Of a stretch of DNA of 59,557 nt, positions 23,951-32,359 are shown one piece after another. A model generated the notes under the pieces. It saw only the letters and a program-made list of their open reading frames with translations, was not told where the DNA came from and did no database searches. Position 1 is the first letter of the stretch. The number at the start of each line of letters is the position of its first letter. The DNA comes from Streptomyces hydrogenans (GTDB lineage: Bacteria; Actinomycetota; Actinomycetes; Streptomycetales; Streptomycetaceae): positions 1 through 59,557 of the forward strand of contig NZ_BNBS01000047.1 of assembly GCF_014656075.1 (NCBI RefSeq). Reading direction: 5' to 3'. The translations under genes were made by a program, and so were the position numbers.

Positions 23951-25516
23951 ATGCGACGACCCCCACGTCCCACCGCGCTGCTCGCAGGAGCAGCCGTCAT
24001 GATGGCGAGCACCGCGCTCGCCGTCGTGGGTACGGCCTCAGGAGCCGCGGCCGCACCCGTCTGCACCGTGGAGTACTCGGTCACCAACCAGTGGACCGGA
24101 GGCTTCCAGGGTGCCCTCACCGTCACCAACAACGGCACCGCGCTGAACGGCTGGAGCCTCGGCTTCTCCTTCCCGGCCGGCCAGCAGGTCAGCCAGGGCT
24201 GGGGCGGCAAGTGGACCCAGTCCGGCGCCGCCGTCACCGTGACCAACGAGAGCTGGAACGCCCAGCTCGGCGTCGGCGCGAAGGCGACCACGGGCTTCAT
24301 CGCCTCGTGGACGGGGACCAACACGGCCCCCACCGCCTTCACGCTCGGCGGCGTGCCGTGCACCGTGGACGGGCCGACCACCCCGCCCACCAGCACTCCC
24401 CCGACCGATCCGCCCACGACCCCGCCCACCGATCCCCCGACCACGCCTCCCACCACTCCCCCGACCACCCCGCCCACCTCGCCGCCGCCGACCCCGGTCA
24501 ACGGCGCGCCCCAACTCACCGTCTCCGGCAACAAGTTCACCGACCAGAACGGCGCGGTCCGCCGGCTCCTCGGCGTCAACCGCTCCGGCGGCGAGTTCAT
24601 GTGCGTCCAGGGCTACGGCATCTGGGACGGCCCGGCCGACGACGCCTCCGTCCAGGCCATCGCCGACTGGAAGGCCAACACCGTCCGCATCCCCCTCAAC
24701 GAGGAGTGCTGGCTCGGCCTGGACAACGTCAAGCCCGAGTACCGCGGCGACAACTACGTCAGCGCCGTCAAGGACCTGGTGACCAAGGTCCTGGCCCACG
24801 GCATGACCCCGGTCGTCGAGCTGCACTGGACCCACGGGCAGTACACCGGCAACTCCTCGGGCTGCGCCGACACGCACGCCACCTGCCAGAAGCCGATGCC
24901 GAACGCCCAGTACACCCCGGCGTTCTGGACCTCGGTGGCGAACACCTTCAAGAACGACAAGCGCGTCGTCTTCGACCTCTTCAACGAGCCCTATCCGGAC
25001 CGGGCGACCTCCACCGCGACCCAGGCATGGACCTGCTGGCGCGACGGCGGCACCTGCCCCGGCATCGGCTACGAGGTCGCCGGCATGCAGGACCTGCTGG
25101 ACGCGGTCCGCGCCACGGGGGCGAAGAACCTCGTCCTCGTCCCGGGCCTCGCGTACTCCAACGACCTCAGCCAGTGGCTGACGTACCGCCCCACCGACCC
25201 GGCGCAGAATCTCGGCGCCGCCTGGCACGTCTACAACTTCAACACCTGCTCCACCGAGACGTGCTGGAACGACACCCTCGCCCCCGTCGCCGCGCAGGTC
25301 CCCCTGCTGGCCGGCGAGATCGGCGAGAACACCTGCGGACACGCGTTCGTCGACCGCGTCATGAAGTGGTTCGACGACCGCGGGCTCTCGTACCTGGGCT
25401 GGACCTGGAACACCTGGAACTGCAACTCCGGTCCCGCGCTGATCAGTTCGTACGACGGCACCCCCACCGCGTTCGGCATCGGACTGCGCGACCACCTGCG
25501 CGCCGTCAACCCGTGA
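23951..25516 (+). CDS. Secreted GH5 endoglucanase with N-terminal CBM2
   Basis: 521 aa. The signal peptide ends around AAAA (36). CBM2 covers about 37-137 (EYSVTNQWTGGFQ, LNGWSLGFSF, GWGGKWTQSG, ESWNAQ). A Pro-Thr linker (about 138-180) precedes the GH5 barrel (about 185-521). The acid/base is Glu346 in VFDLFNEPYP and the nucleophile is Glu456 in LLAGEIGENTCG; the substrate-binding ELHWTH is also present. It cuts internal beta-1,4 bonds of cellulose. Start ATG 23951 has GAGGA 8 nt upstream. The next gene, GH6, starts 50 bp later with no visible terminator, so they are likely one transcript under CebR control. Its linker DNA shares 29 identical in-frame bases with the GH6 linker. Confidence 0.94.
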   Translation: MRRPPRPTALLAGAAVMMASTALAVVGTASGAAAAPVCTVEYSVTNQWTGGFQGALTVTNNGTALNGWSLGFSFPAGQQVSQGWGGKWTQSGAAVTVTNESWNAQLGVGAKATTGFIASWTGTNTAPTAFTLGGVPCTVDGPTTPPTSTPPTDPPTTPPTDPPTTPPTTPPTTPPTSPPPTPVNGAPQLTVSGNKFTDQNGAVRRLLGVNRSGGEFMCVQGYGIWDGPADDASVQAIADWKANTVRIPLNEECWLGLDNVKPEYRGDNYVSAVKDLVTKVLAHGMTPVVELHWTHGQYTGNSSGCADTHATCQKPMPNAQYTPAFWTSVANTFKNDKRVVFDLFNEPYPDRATSTATQAWTCWRDGGTCPGIGYEVAGMQDLLDAVRATGAKNLVLVPGLAYSNDLSQWLTYRPTDPAQNLGAAWHVYNFNTCSTETCWNDTLAPVAAQVPLLAGEIGENTCGHAFVDRVMKWFDDRGLSYLGWTWNTWNCNSGPALISSYDGTPTAFGIGLRDHLRAVNP

Positions 25517-25566
25517 CCCGCCGCGGAAACCACCAGCATCACCACCCGAAAGGAACCCCCACCCCC

Positions 25567-27321
25567 ATGAGCCGCACCAGCCGTACCGCCCTTCTGGCGG
25601 CCCTCGGCCTCATCACCGCGACCGGAGCGACCGCCACGGTCTTCGGCGCCACCGCCGGCGCAGCCACCCCGGGCTGCAAGGTCGACTACAGCATCACCAA
25701 CCAGTGGAACACCGGCTTCGGCGCCAACGTCGTCGTCACCAACACCGGCGACCCGACCACCGCGTGGACGCTGGAGTGGAGCTACGCCGGCAACCAGCAG
25801 GTCACCCAGGGCTGGAACGCGACGATCACCCAGTCCGGCGCCGCCGTCACCGCCAAGAGCCTGTCCTACAACGGCACGCTGGCCACCGGCGGTTCGACCT
25901 CCTTCGGCTTCAACGGCTCGTACAGCGGCACCAACGCGGTGCCCGCCACCTTCAAGCTGAACGGCGTCACCTGCAACACCACCACGCAGCCGACGGACCC
26001 GCCGACCACCCCGCCCACCACTCCCCCGACCACCCCGCCCACGACGCCGCCGACCACCCCGCCGCCCGGCCAGAAGGCGGACAACCCGTACGCGGGCGCC
26101 AAGGTGTACGTCAACCCCGAGTGGTCCGCGAAGGCCGCGGCCGAGCCGGGCGGCAGCCGGATCTCCAACCAGCCGACCGGCGTCTGGCTGGACCGCACCG
26201 CCGCCATCGCCGGCGTCAACGGCGGCATGGGGCTGCGCGCCCACCTCGACGAGGCCCTGGTCCAGAAGGGCAGCGGCGAGCTCGTCGTCCAGCTGGTCAT
26301 CTACAACCTGCCCGGCCGCGACTGTGCCGCGCTCGCCTCCAACGGCGAGCTGGGCCCGACGGAGATCGACAAGTACAAGTCGCAGTACATCGACCCGATC
26401 GCGGCGATCCTCGCCGACCCGAAGTACGCGAGCCTGCGGATCGTCACCACGGTCGAGATCGACTCGCTGCCGAACCTCGTCACCAACGTGGCCGGGCGTC
26501 CCACCGAGACGGCCAACTGCAACGTGATGAAGGAGAACGGCAACTACATCAAGGGCGTCGGCTACGCGCTCAACAAGCTCGGCTCGATCGCCAACGTCTA
26601 CAACTACGTCGACGCGGGCCACCACGGCTGGCTGGGCTGGGACTCCAACTTCGGCCCCTCCGCCGAACTGTTCAAGCAGGCCGCGACCGCCGAGGGCTCC
26701 ACGGTCTCCAACGTCCACGGCTTCATCGTGAACACCGCCAACTACAGCGCGCTGAAGGAGGAGAACTTCAAGATCAGCGACAGTGTGAACGGCACCTCCG
26801 TCCGCACGTCGAAGTGGGTCGACTGGAACCAGTACGCCGACGAGCTCTCCTACGCCCAGGCGATGCGCGACAAGCTCGTCGCCCTCGGCTTCGACAGCAA
26901 GCTCGGCATGCTGATCGACACCTCCCGCAACGGCTGGGGCGGCACCGCCCGGCCCACCGGCCCGGGCGCGCTGACCAGCGTCGACACCTACGTGAACGGC
27001 GGCCGCTACGACCGCCGCATCCACCTCGGCAACTGGTGCAACCAGTCCGGCGCCGGCCTCGGCGAGCGTCCCCAGGCGGCCCCCGCGGCCGGCATCGACG
27101 CGTACGTCTGGATGAAGCCCCCGGGCGAGTCCGACGGCGCCTCGAAGGAGATCCCGAACAACGAGGGCAAGGGCTTCGACCGCATGTGCGACCCCACCTA
27201 CACGGGCAACGCCCGTAACGGCAACAGCATGTCGGGCTCCCTCCCCGACGCCCCGATCTCGGGCCAGTGGTTCTCGGCCCAGTTCCAGGAGCTCATGAAG
27301 AACGCCCACCCGGCGCTGTAA
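25567..27321 (+). CDS. Secreted GH6 cellobiohydrolase with N-terminal CBM2
   Basis: 584 aa. The signal peptide ends near AGAA (32). CBM2 covers about 33-135 (YSITNQWNTGFGANVVV, WTLEWSYAGNQQV, GWNATITQSG). A Pro-Thr linker (about 139-168) is followed by the GH6 barrel (about 172-584). Asp252 in LPGRDCAA matches the assisting aspartate and Asp299 in VEIDSLPNLVTN the catalytic acid of the family; VDAGHHGWLGW and MKPPGESDG are also conserved. The large catalytic domain (~410 aa) with long loops fits an exo-acting cellobiohydrolase (Cel6B-like) rather than a short endoglucanase. Start ATG 25567 lies 12 nt after AAAGGAA. It is the last gene of the GH5-GH6 unit and is followed by two hairpins. Confidence 0.94.
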   Translation: MSRTSRTALLAALGLITATGATATVFGATAGAATPGCKVDYSITNQWNTGFGANVVVTNTGDPTTAWTLEWSYAGNQQVTQGWNATITQSGAAVTAKSLSYNGTLATGGSTSFGFNGSYSGTNAVPATFKLNGVTCNTTTQPTDPPTTPPTTPPTTPPTTPPTTPPPGQKADNPYAGAKVYVNPEWSAKAAAEPGGSRISNQPTGVWLDRTAAIAGVNGGMGLRAHLDEALVQKGSGELVVQLVIYNLPGRDCAALASNGELGPTEIDKYKSQYIDPIAAILADPKYASLRIVTTVEIDSLPNLVTNVAGRPTETANCNVMKENGNYIKGVGYALNKLGSIANVYNYVDAGHHGWLGWDSNFGPSAELFKQAATAEGSTVSNVHGFIVNTANYSALKEENFKISDSVNGTSVRTSKWVDWNQYADELSYAQAMRDKLVALGFDSKLGMLIDTSRNGWGGTARPTGPGALTSVDTYVNGGRYDRRIHLGNWCNQSGAGLGERPQAAPAAGIDAYVWMKPPGESDGASKEIPNNEGKGFDRMCDPTYTGNARNGNSMSGSLPDAPISGQWFSAQFQELMKNAHPAL

Positions 27322-27331
27322 CGCCTCCGAG

Positions 27332-27375
27332 GGGGGTGCCGCACCCGGCCCGGCGGGAACGGGCGCGGCACCCCC
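27332..27375. terminator. First hairpin after GH6
   Basis: An 11-bp stem GGGGGTGCCGC (27332-27342) pairs with 27365-27375 across a 22-nt loop, 10 bp after the GH6 stop. Confidence 0.5.
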
Positions 27376-27401
27376 GCGGACGAACCACCCCGGCACGACC
27401 A

Positions 27402-27435
27402 AGGCCGGACGGGCCCGGAAGACCCCGTCCGGCCT
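27402..27435. terminator. Second, bidirectional hairpin between GH6 and cebR
   Basis: A perfect 12-bp stem AGGCCGGACGGG (27402-27413) pairs with 27424-27435 around a 10-nt loop. It is placed to end both the rightward cellulase transcript and the leftward cebR transcript. Confidence 0.7.
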
Positions 27436-27450
27436 CAGCCGTGCCGTCGT

Positions 27451-28473
27451 TCAGCAGGACCCCCGCACCACCAGCTCCGTCGGCAGGACGCGCTTCGGGG
27501 TGTCCTCCGGGGTGACCCCGGCGTCGCCGAGGAGCATGCGGGCCATGGTGCGGCCCATCTCCTCGATGGGCTGGCGGACGCTGGTGAGCGGGGGGTCCAT
27601 GAGGCGGGCGACCGGGGAGTCGTCGACGCCGACCAGGGCGACGTCCTCGGGGACGCGGCGGCCCGCCTCGCGCAGCGCGGCGCGGGCGCCGGCGGCCATC
27701 ACGTCGGAGGCGGCGAAGACGGCGTCCAGGCCGGGGCGGCGTTCCAGGAGGCTGCGCATGGCCGCGCGGCCGCCGTCCTCGGTGAAGTCGCCGGCGGCGA
27801 CCAGGCCCTCGTCGGGGGCGTGGCCCGCCTCCGCCAGTCCGGCCCGGTAGCCGCCGAGGCGGGCCCGGGCCACGTACATGTCCAGGGGTCCCGTGACGGT
27901 GGCGATGCGCTGCCTGCCGCGGCCCACCAGGTGGGCGACGGCGGCCCGGCCGGCGCCGATGTTGTCGGAGTCGACGTACGGGACGGGTTCGGCCTCGGAG
28001 CGGCGGCCGTTCATGACGACCGGGATGCCGAGTTCGCGGATGCGGTCGGGCAGCGGGTCGTCGCCGTGGACGGAGGCGAGGAGGACGCCGTCGACGCGCT
28101 GGGCGGCGAGGTACTGCTCGAAGCGCTGCCGCTCCTGCTCGCTGCGGACCAGGGTGAGCAGGAGCTGTTTGTCCGCCTCGGCGAGCTCGGCGCTGACGCC
28201 GCGGATCAGGTCGAGGAAGTAGGGCTCGGCGAAGAGCCGGGCCTCGGCCTCGGGGATGACGAGGGCGACGGCGTCCGTGCGGCTGCCGGCGAGCGCGCGG
28301 GCGGCCTGGTTGGGGACGTAGCCCAGCTCGGCGACGGCCCGGGCCACGGCGGCTCGGGTCTGCTCGCTGACGCGCGGGGAGCCGTTGATGACCCGCGAGA
28401 CGGTGCCCCGGCCGACCCCGGCGCGGGCCGCGACCTGCTCCAGGGTGGGTCTGCTGTTCTGCCGTCCGTTCAC
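27451..28473 (-). CDS. cebR: CebR, LacI-family cellobiose repressor
   Basis: 340 aa. The helix-turn-helix RPTLEQVAARAGVGRGTVSRVINGS (about 8-33) and hinge (NQAARALAGSRT) are followed by the sugar-binding domain. CebR homologues repress cebEFG-bglC and cellulase genes by binding TGGGAGCGCTCCCA; cellobiose or cello-oligosaccharides release it. Identity rests on divergence from cebEFG-bglC and on four perfect boxes in this window, one of them upstream of cebR itself (28595). Start GTG 28473 follows GAGGGGAG by 10 nt. An in-frame GTG near 28512 is possible but would add an atypical extension before the DNA-binding helix. Confidence 0.93.
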   Translation of the reverse strand: MNGRQNSRPTLEQVAARAGVGRGTVSRVINGSPRVSEQTRAAVARAVAELGYVPNQAARALAGSRTDAVALVIPEAEARLFAEPYFLDLIRGVSAELAEADKQLLLTLVRSEQERQRFEQYLAAQRVDGVLLASVHGDDPLPDRIRELGIPVVMNGRRSEAEPVPYVDSDNIGAGRAAVAHLVGRGRQRIATVTGPLDMYVARARLGGYRAGLAEAGHAPDEGLVAAGDFTEDGGRAAMRSLLERRPGLDAVFAASDVMAAGARAALREAGRRVPEDVALVGVDDSPVARLMDPPLTSVRQPIEEMGRTMARMLLGDAGVTPEDTPKRVLPTELVVRGSC

Positions 28474-28594
28474 CGTCGCCGTGCTCCCCTCGTCGGACCT
28501 CGTGCCGCTCACCAGGGCCTCGGTGGGGCGGGCCCTCCGACAGGCGGTGCGGGCCGTGCCGGTGGAAAGGGGCCCGCGGGGGGCCACACCGGGA

Positions 28595-28608
28595 TGGGAG
28601 CGCTCCCA
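28595..28608. promoter_or_regulatory. CebR box upstream of cebR
   Basis: Perfect TGGGAGCGCTCCCA, 122 bp before the cebR start, consistent with autoregulation. Confidence 0.9.
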
Positions 28609-28770
28609 CCCTAGAGCACGGCACTCCCGCCGCGCCACGCGTGCGTTCAGGAGATGACGTGAAGGACCACGTTCCGGTACGGGGAAACCCGCCGAACACC
28701 TTCCGGTAACGAAACCGCGTTCATGTCTTGACACCCCCACCCCCCCGGCGGCAACCTTCCGGCAACGACG

Positions 28771-28784
28771 TGGGAGCGCTCCCA
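28771..28784. promoter_or_regulatory. CebR box upstream of cebE
   Basis: Perfect TGGGAGCGCTCCCA, 111 bp before the cebE start and immediately downstream of the candidate promoter, where a bound repressor would block transcription. Confidence 0.92.
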
Positions 28785-28894
28785 TCAGGGGGCGGCACAG
28801 CCTGCATCAGGTCCCGGCAGGGCCCGCCGAGCCGCGAGCAGCCGGCCGGACCTCTTGGCGCACAACGAGCACCACCTTGGACGAGGAGAGTGGA

Positions 28895-30232
28895 ATGCGC
28901 ACTTCCAGCAGCAGACGCGGACGCCGCACGGCCGCCGCGGCGGTCGCCGCAGTGGTGACCGGCACGGTCCTGCTCACCGGTTGCGGAAGCGACAAGGACG
29001 ACGAGGCCGGGAAGGACGGCGGGAAGATCACCCTGCGCGTCGGCACCTTCGGGTCCTTCGGCTACGACAACAAGACCGGCGCGAAGCTGTACGCCGAGTA
29101 CGAGCGGCTCCACCCGAACATCAAGATCGAGGAGTCGAACGTCTCCGACGGTCAGAAGTACTGGGACACGCTGAAGCTGCGCCTCTCCCAGAACAGCGGC
29201 ACCGCCGACATCCAGGCGATCGAGGTCGGCTACATCGCCGAGGCCACCGGCCCCACCATGGCCGCCAAGTGGCTGGACGTCGTCAAGGAGGGCGGCGCCG
29301 ACACCTCCAAGTTCCTCGACTGGAAGGTGAAGCAGGCCACCACCGCCGACGGCAAGGTCATCGGCCTCGGCACCGACATCGGCCCGATGGCCGTCTGCTA
29401 CAACAAGGACCTCTTCGCCAAGGCCAAGCTGCCCACCGACCGCGACGAGGTCGGCAAGCTGTGGAACGGCGACTGGGCGAAGTTCCTCACCGTCGGCGAG
29501 ACGTACAAGAAGAACGCCCCCGCCGGCACCTCCTTCCACGACTCCGCCAGCGGCCTCTTCAACGCCGTCCTCTCCAGCGACCCCGTCCAGTACGCCGACT
29601 CCAGCGGCAAGCTCGACTGGGAGAACAGCCCCGGCGTGAAGAAGGCCTGGGAGCTCGGCGTCAAGGCCGCCCAGGGCGGACTCACCGCCAAGCTGCGCCA
29701 GTTCGACGAGGCGGGCACCTGGAACGCCGCCTTCAAGAACTCCAAGTTCGCCACCGTCGCCTGCCCGAGCTGGATGACCGGCATCATCAAGGACCAGGCC
29801 GGTCCCGCCAACCAGGGCAAGTGGGACATCGCCGCACCGCCGGTCGCCGGCAACTGGGGCGGCGCCTTCCTCGCCGTGCCCAAGGCGGGCAAGCACACCA
29901 AGGAGGCCGCCGAGCTCGCGGCCTGGCTGACCGCCCCCGAGCAGCACGCCAAGGTCTTCGCGGTGAACGGCAACATCCCGTCCTCCAAGGACACCCTGCT
30001 CTCCTCGGCGGTGCAGGACGCCAAGCTGCCGTACTTCGGCGACACCCCGGTCGGCAAGATCTTCTCCTCGGCGGCGGCCGGCATCACCCCCGCCGTCATC
30101 AGCCGCTACGACGGCCAGGTGAAGACCTTCCTCACCGACAACGGCATCCTCGACATCGAGCAGCGCGGCACCGACCCGGGCAAGGCCTGGGAGAACGTCA
30201 AGAAGCTGGTCGACGACAAGATCCAGCAGTAG
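28895..30232 (+). CDS. cebE: CebE, cellobiose/cellotriose-binding lipoprotein
   Basis: 445 aa. Arg-rich N-terminus (RRGRRTAAA), lipobox VLLTGCGS with Cys near residue 30, then a charged linker and a family-1 solute-binding fold. It captures cello-oligosaccharides outside the membrane and hands them to CebF/CebG. Start ATG 28895 has GAGGAGAG 4 nt upstream; an in-frame ATG at 28877 lacks a site. It is the first gene of the rightward ceb operon. A very stable hairpin between cebE and cebF probably raises the amount of binding protein relative to permeases. Confidence 0.94.
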   Translation: MRTSSSRRGRRTAAAAVAAVVTGTVLLTGCGSDKDDEAGKDGGKITLRVGTFGSFGYDNKTGAKLYAEYERLHPNIKIEESNVSDGQKYWDTLKLRLSQNSGTADIQAIEVGYIAEATGPTMAAKWLDVVKEGGADTSKFLDWKVKQATTADGKVIGLGTDIGPMAVCYNKDLFAKAKLPTDRDEVGKLWNGDWAKFLTVGETYKKNAPAGTSFHDSASGLFNAVLSSDPVQYADSSGKLDWENSPGVKKAWELGVKAAQGGLTAKLRQFDEAGTWNAAFKNSKFATVACPSWMTGIIKDQAGPANQGKWDIAAPPVAGNWGGAFLAVPKAGKHTKEAAELAAWLTAPEQHAKVFAVNGNIPSSKDTLLSSAVQDAKLPYFGDTPVGKIFSSAAAGITPAVISRYDGQVKTFLTDNGILDIEQRGTDPGKAWENVKKLVDDKIQQ

Positions 30233-30242
30233 CGGGGACCGC

Positions 30243-30281
30243 GCGCCGGCCCGCCGCCACCTGCCGGCGGCGGGCCGGCGC
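30243..30281. terminator. Stable intra-operon hairpin between cebE and cebF
   Basis: A perfect 16-bp stem (30243-30258 with 30266-30281, GCGCCGGCCCGCCGCC) encloses a 7-nt loop. It starts 10 bp after the cebE stop and ends 42 bp before the cebF start. It is likely a partial terminator or 3'-end stabiliser of cebE mRNA. Confidence 0.75.
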
Positions 30282-30323
30282 CGTCCGCATCACCGCACGC
30301 ATCGACCTGGAAGGACGCCACCC

Positions 30324-31334
30324 GTGGCCACCTCCGTACGGGCGGAGCGGGGCGGCACCCCGCCGCCCCCCGCCCCGCCCTCCCCGCCCGCCTCGCGCGG
30401 CCGGCGCCGCCGCTCCGGCCCGGGCGGCTGGCGCAGCACCCTCTACCGCTGGGACGTCAAGGCGATCCCGTACGTCTTCATCACGCCCTTCTTCCTCACC
30501 TTCGCCGCCTTCGGCCTCTTCCCGCTGATCTACACGGGCTGGCTGTCGCTCAACCGGGTCGAGCTCGGCGGCACCCCCGAGTGGAAGGGACTGGAGAACT
30601 ACACCGACCTCGCCACCAGCGAGTTCTTCTGGAACGCGCTGCTCAACACCTTCACCATCGGTGTCATCTCCACCGTCCCGCAGCTGCTGATGGCCCTCGG
30701 CCTCGCCCACCTGCTGAACTACAAGCTCCGCGGCCGCGGCTTCTTCCGGGTCGCCATCCTCGCCCCGTACGCCACCTCGATCGCGGCGGCGACCCTGGTC
30801 TTCGCCCAGCTCTTCAACACCGACTACGGGATGATCAACGGCGTCCTGGACTGGGTCGGGATCGGGCCGATCGACTGGAAGAACTCCAAGTGGCCGGCGC
30901 AGATCGCGATCTCCGTCATCGTCACCTGGCGCTGGACCGGCTACAACGCGCTGATCTACCTGGCCGCCATGCAGGCCGTGCCGCAGGACCTCTACGAGGC
31001 CGCCTCGCTGGACGGCGCGTCCCGCTGGCGCCAGTTCATCAGCGTCACCATCCCCTCCATCCGGCCGACGATCTTCTTCACGATCATCGTCTCCACCATC
31101 GGCGCCACCCAGCTCTTCGGCGAGCCGATGCTCTTCGGCGGCAGCGTCGGCATCAGCGGCGGCAGCGGCCACCAGTTCCAGACCCTGAGCCTGCTCATGT
31201 ACGAAAAGGGCTGGATCACCGGCGCGCTGGGCTCCGCCTCCGCGATCGCCTGGGTCATGCTGGCGCTCCTGCTGCTCATCGGCGGCATCCAGGCGCTCGT
31301 CTCCCGCCGCAACCGCAAGAAGCTGGGGGACTGA
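30324..31334 (+). CDS. cebF: CebF, cello-oligosaccharide ABC permease
   Basis: 336 aa. The Pro/Arg-rich cytoplasmic N-terminus is followed by six membrane segments. The EAA loop reads PQDLYEAASLDGASRWRQFISVTIPSI (about 220-246). A Gly/Ser-rich loop (GGSVGISGGSGHQFQ, about 270-286) precedes the last segment. The start is GTG 30324. It pairs with CebG, whose gene begins 3 bp after its stop. The ATPase for CebEFG in Streptomyces is MsiK, encoded elsewhere; none is present here. Confidence 0.94.
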   Translation: MATSVRAERGGTPPPPAPPSPPASRGRRRRSGPGGWRSTLYRWDVKAIPYVFITPFFLTFAAFGLFPLIYTGWLSLNRVELGGTPEWKGLENYTDLATSEFFWNALLNTFTIGVISTVPQLLMALGLAHLLNYKLRGRGFFRVAILAPYATSIAAATLVFAQLFNTDYGMINGVLDWVGIGPIDWKNSKWPAQIAISVIVTWRWTGYNALIYLAAMQAVPQDLYEAASLDGASRWRQFISVTIPSIRPTIFFTIIVSTIGATQLFGEPMLFGGSVGISGGSGHQFQTLSLLMYEKGWITGALGSASAIAWVMLALLLLIGGIQALVSRRNRKKLGD

Positions 31335-31337
31335 CCC

Positions 31338-32252
31338 ATGGCCCGCACCCTCGACACCTCCCCGTCCGTCGAGCCCAAGACGCCGGGCGCCCGCCCGGGC
31401 CGCCGCCGCTTCCGCCAGACGGCGGGCCGGCAGCACCACGCCGGACCGCTCACCTACGTCCTGCTGATCGTCGCGACGGTGATCTCGCTCTTCCCGCTGT
31501 ACTGGAACGTGGTCGCCGCCTCGCACACCGGCGACCGCGTCGTCCAGGCACCGGCCCCGCTGCTGCCCGGCTCCCGCCTGCTCGACAACCTCAGCTTCGC
31601 CTGGGAACAGGTCGACATGGGCGAGGCCCTGATCAACACCACGGTCGTGGCGAGCCTGGTGGCCGCCTCCACCGTCCTCTTCTCCACGCTGGCCGGCTTC
31701 GCCTTCGCCAAACTGCCCTTCAAGGGCCGTGGCATGCTGCTCTCCCTGGTCGTCGCCACCATGACGATCCCGCCGCAGCTCAGCGTCATCCCGCTCTACC
31801 AGATCATCACCGACCTCAACTGGTTCGACCAGCTCCAGTCGGTCGTCCTGCCCTCGCTCGTCGCGGCCTTCGGCGTCTTCTTCATGCGCCAGTTCCTCGT
31901 CGAGGCGCTGCCCGTCGAGCTCGTCGAGGCGGCCCGGATGGACGGCGCGCACAGCCTGCGGATCATCTGGCACGTGGTCTTCCCGGTGGCCCGCCCGGCC
32001 ATGGCCGTGCTCGGCATGCTCGTCTTCGTACAGGCGTGGAACGACTTCTTCTGGCCCTTCATCGCGCTCACCCCGGACGGCAACCCGACCCTCCAGGTCG
32101 CCCTCGCCGGACTCGGCGCGGGCAACCACACCGTCGACCACGCGATCGTCCTGACCGGCGCGCTGATATCGACCGTGCCGCTGCTGCTGGTCTTCGCCTT
32201 CCTGGGCAAGCACATCGTGGGCGGCATCACCGCCGGCGCGGTCAAGAGCTGA
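31338..32252 (+). CDS. cebG: CebG, cello-oligosaccharide ABC permease
   Basis: 304 aa. The hydrophilic first ~35 residues are followed by six membrane segments. The EAA loop is PVELVEAARMDGAHSLRIIWHVVFPVARP (about 192-220). The C-terminus GKHIVGGITAGAVKS is typical of MalG-type permeases. It follows cebF by 3 bp and forms the transport channel with it. bglC starts 107 bp downstream and is probably on the same transcript. Confidence 0.94.
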   Translation: MARTLDTSPSVEPKTPGARPGRRRFRQTAGRQHHAGPLTYVLLIVATVISLFPLYWNVVAASHTGDRVVQAPAPLLPGSRLLDNLSFAWEQVDMGEALINTTVVASLVAASTVLFSTLAGFAFAKLPFKGRGMLLSLVVATMTIPPQLSVIPLYQIITDLNWFDQLQSVVLPSLVAAFGVFFMRQFLVEALPVELVEAARMDGAHSLRIIWHVVFPVARPAMAVLGMLVFVQAWNDFFWPFIALTPDGNPTLQVALAGLGAGNHTVDHAIVLTGALISTVPLLLVFAFLGKHIVGGITAGAVKS

Positions 32253-32359
32253 CCCGCCCCACCCCTCTCCGTACCGCAATTCCCGTCGGCCGTACGGGTC
32301 CGCCGCAGTCGCCGGACCCGAACGGACCGCCCCGTACCCCGCGTTGGGAGCTCCCTCCT
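32253..32359. promoter_or_regulatory. cebG-bglC spacer with a shortened CebR-like palindrome
   Basis: 107 bp without a clear terminator. TTGGGAGCTCCCTC (32344-32357) resembles a CebR box lacking the central CG and overlaps the bglC ribosome site. Confidence 0.4.

Larger units (their letters stand above)
28474..28894. promoter_or_regulatory. Divergent cebR/cebE control region
   Basis: 421 bp. It has two perfect CebR boxes (28595-28608 near cebR and 28771-28784 near cebE). A candidate cebE promoter is TTGACA (28728-28733), 18 bp, CAACCT (28752-28757), just upstream of the second box. Three TTCCGGTA/CA repeats (28672, 28701, 28757) also lie here. Confidence 0.7.

Noticed and set aside
24370..24490. 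Short direct repeats resembling a CRISPR or minisatellite
   Set aside because: They are codon repeats of the Pro-Thr linker within the GH5 coding sequence.
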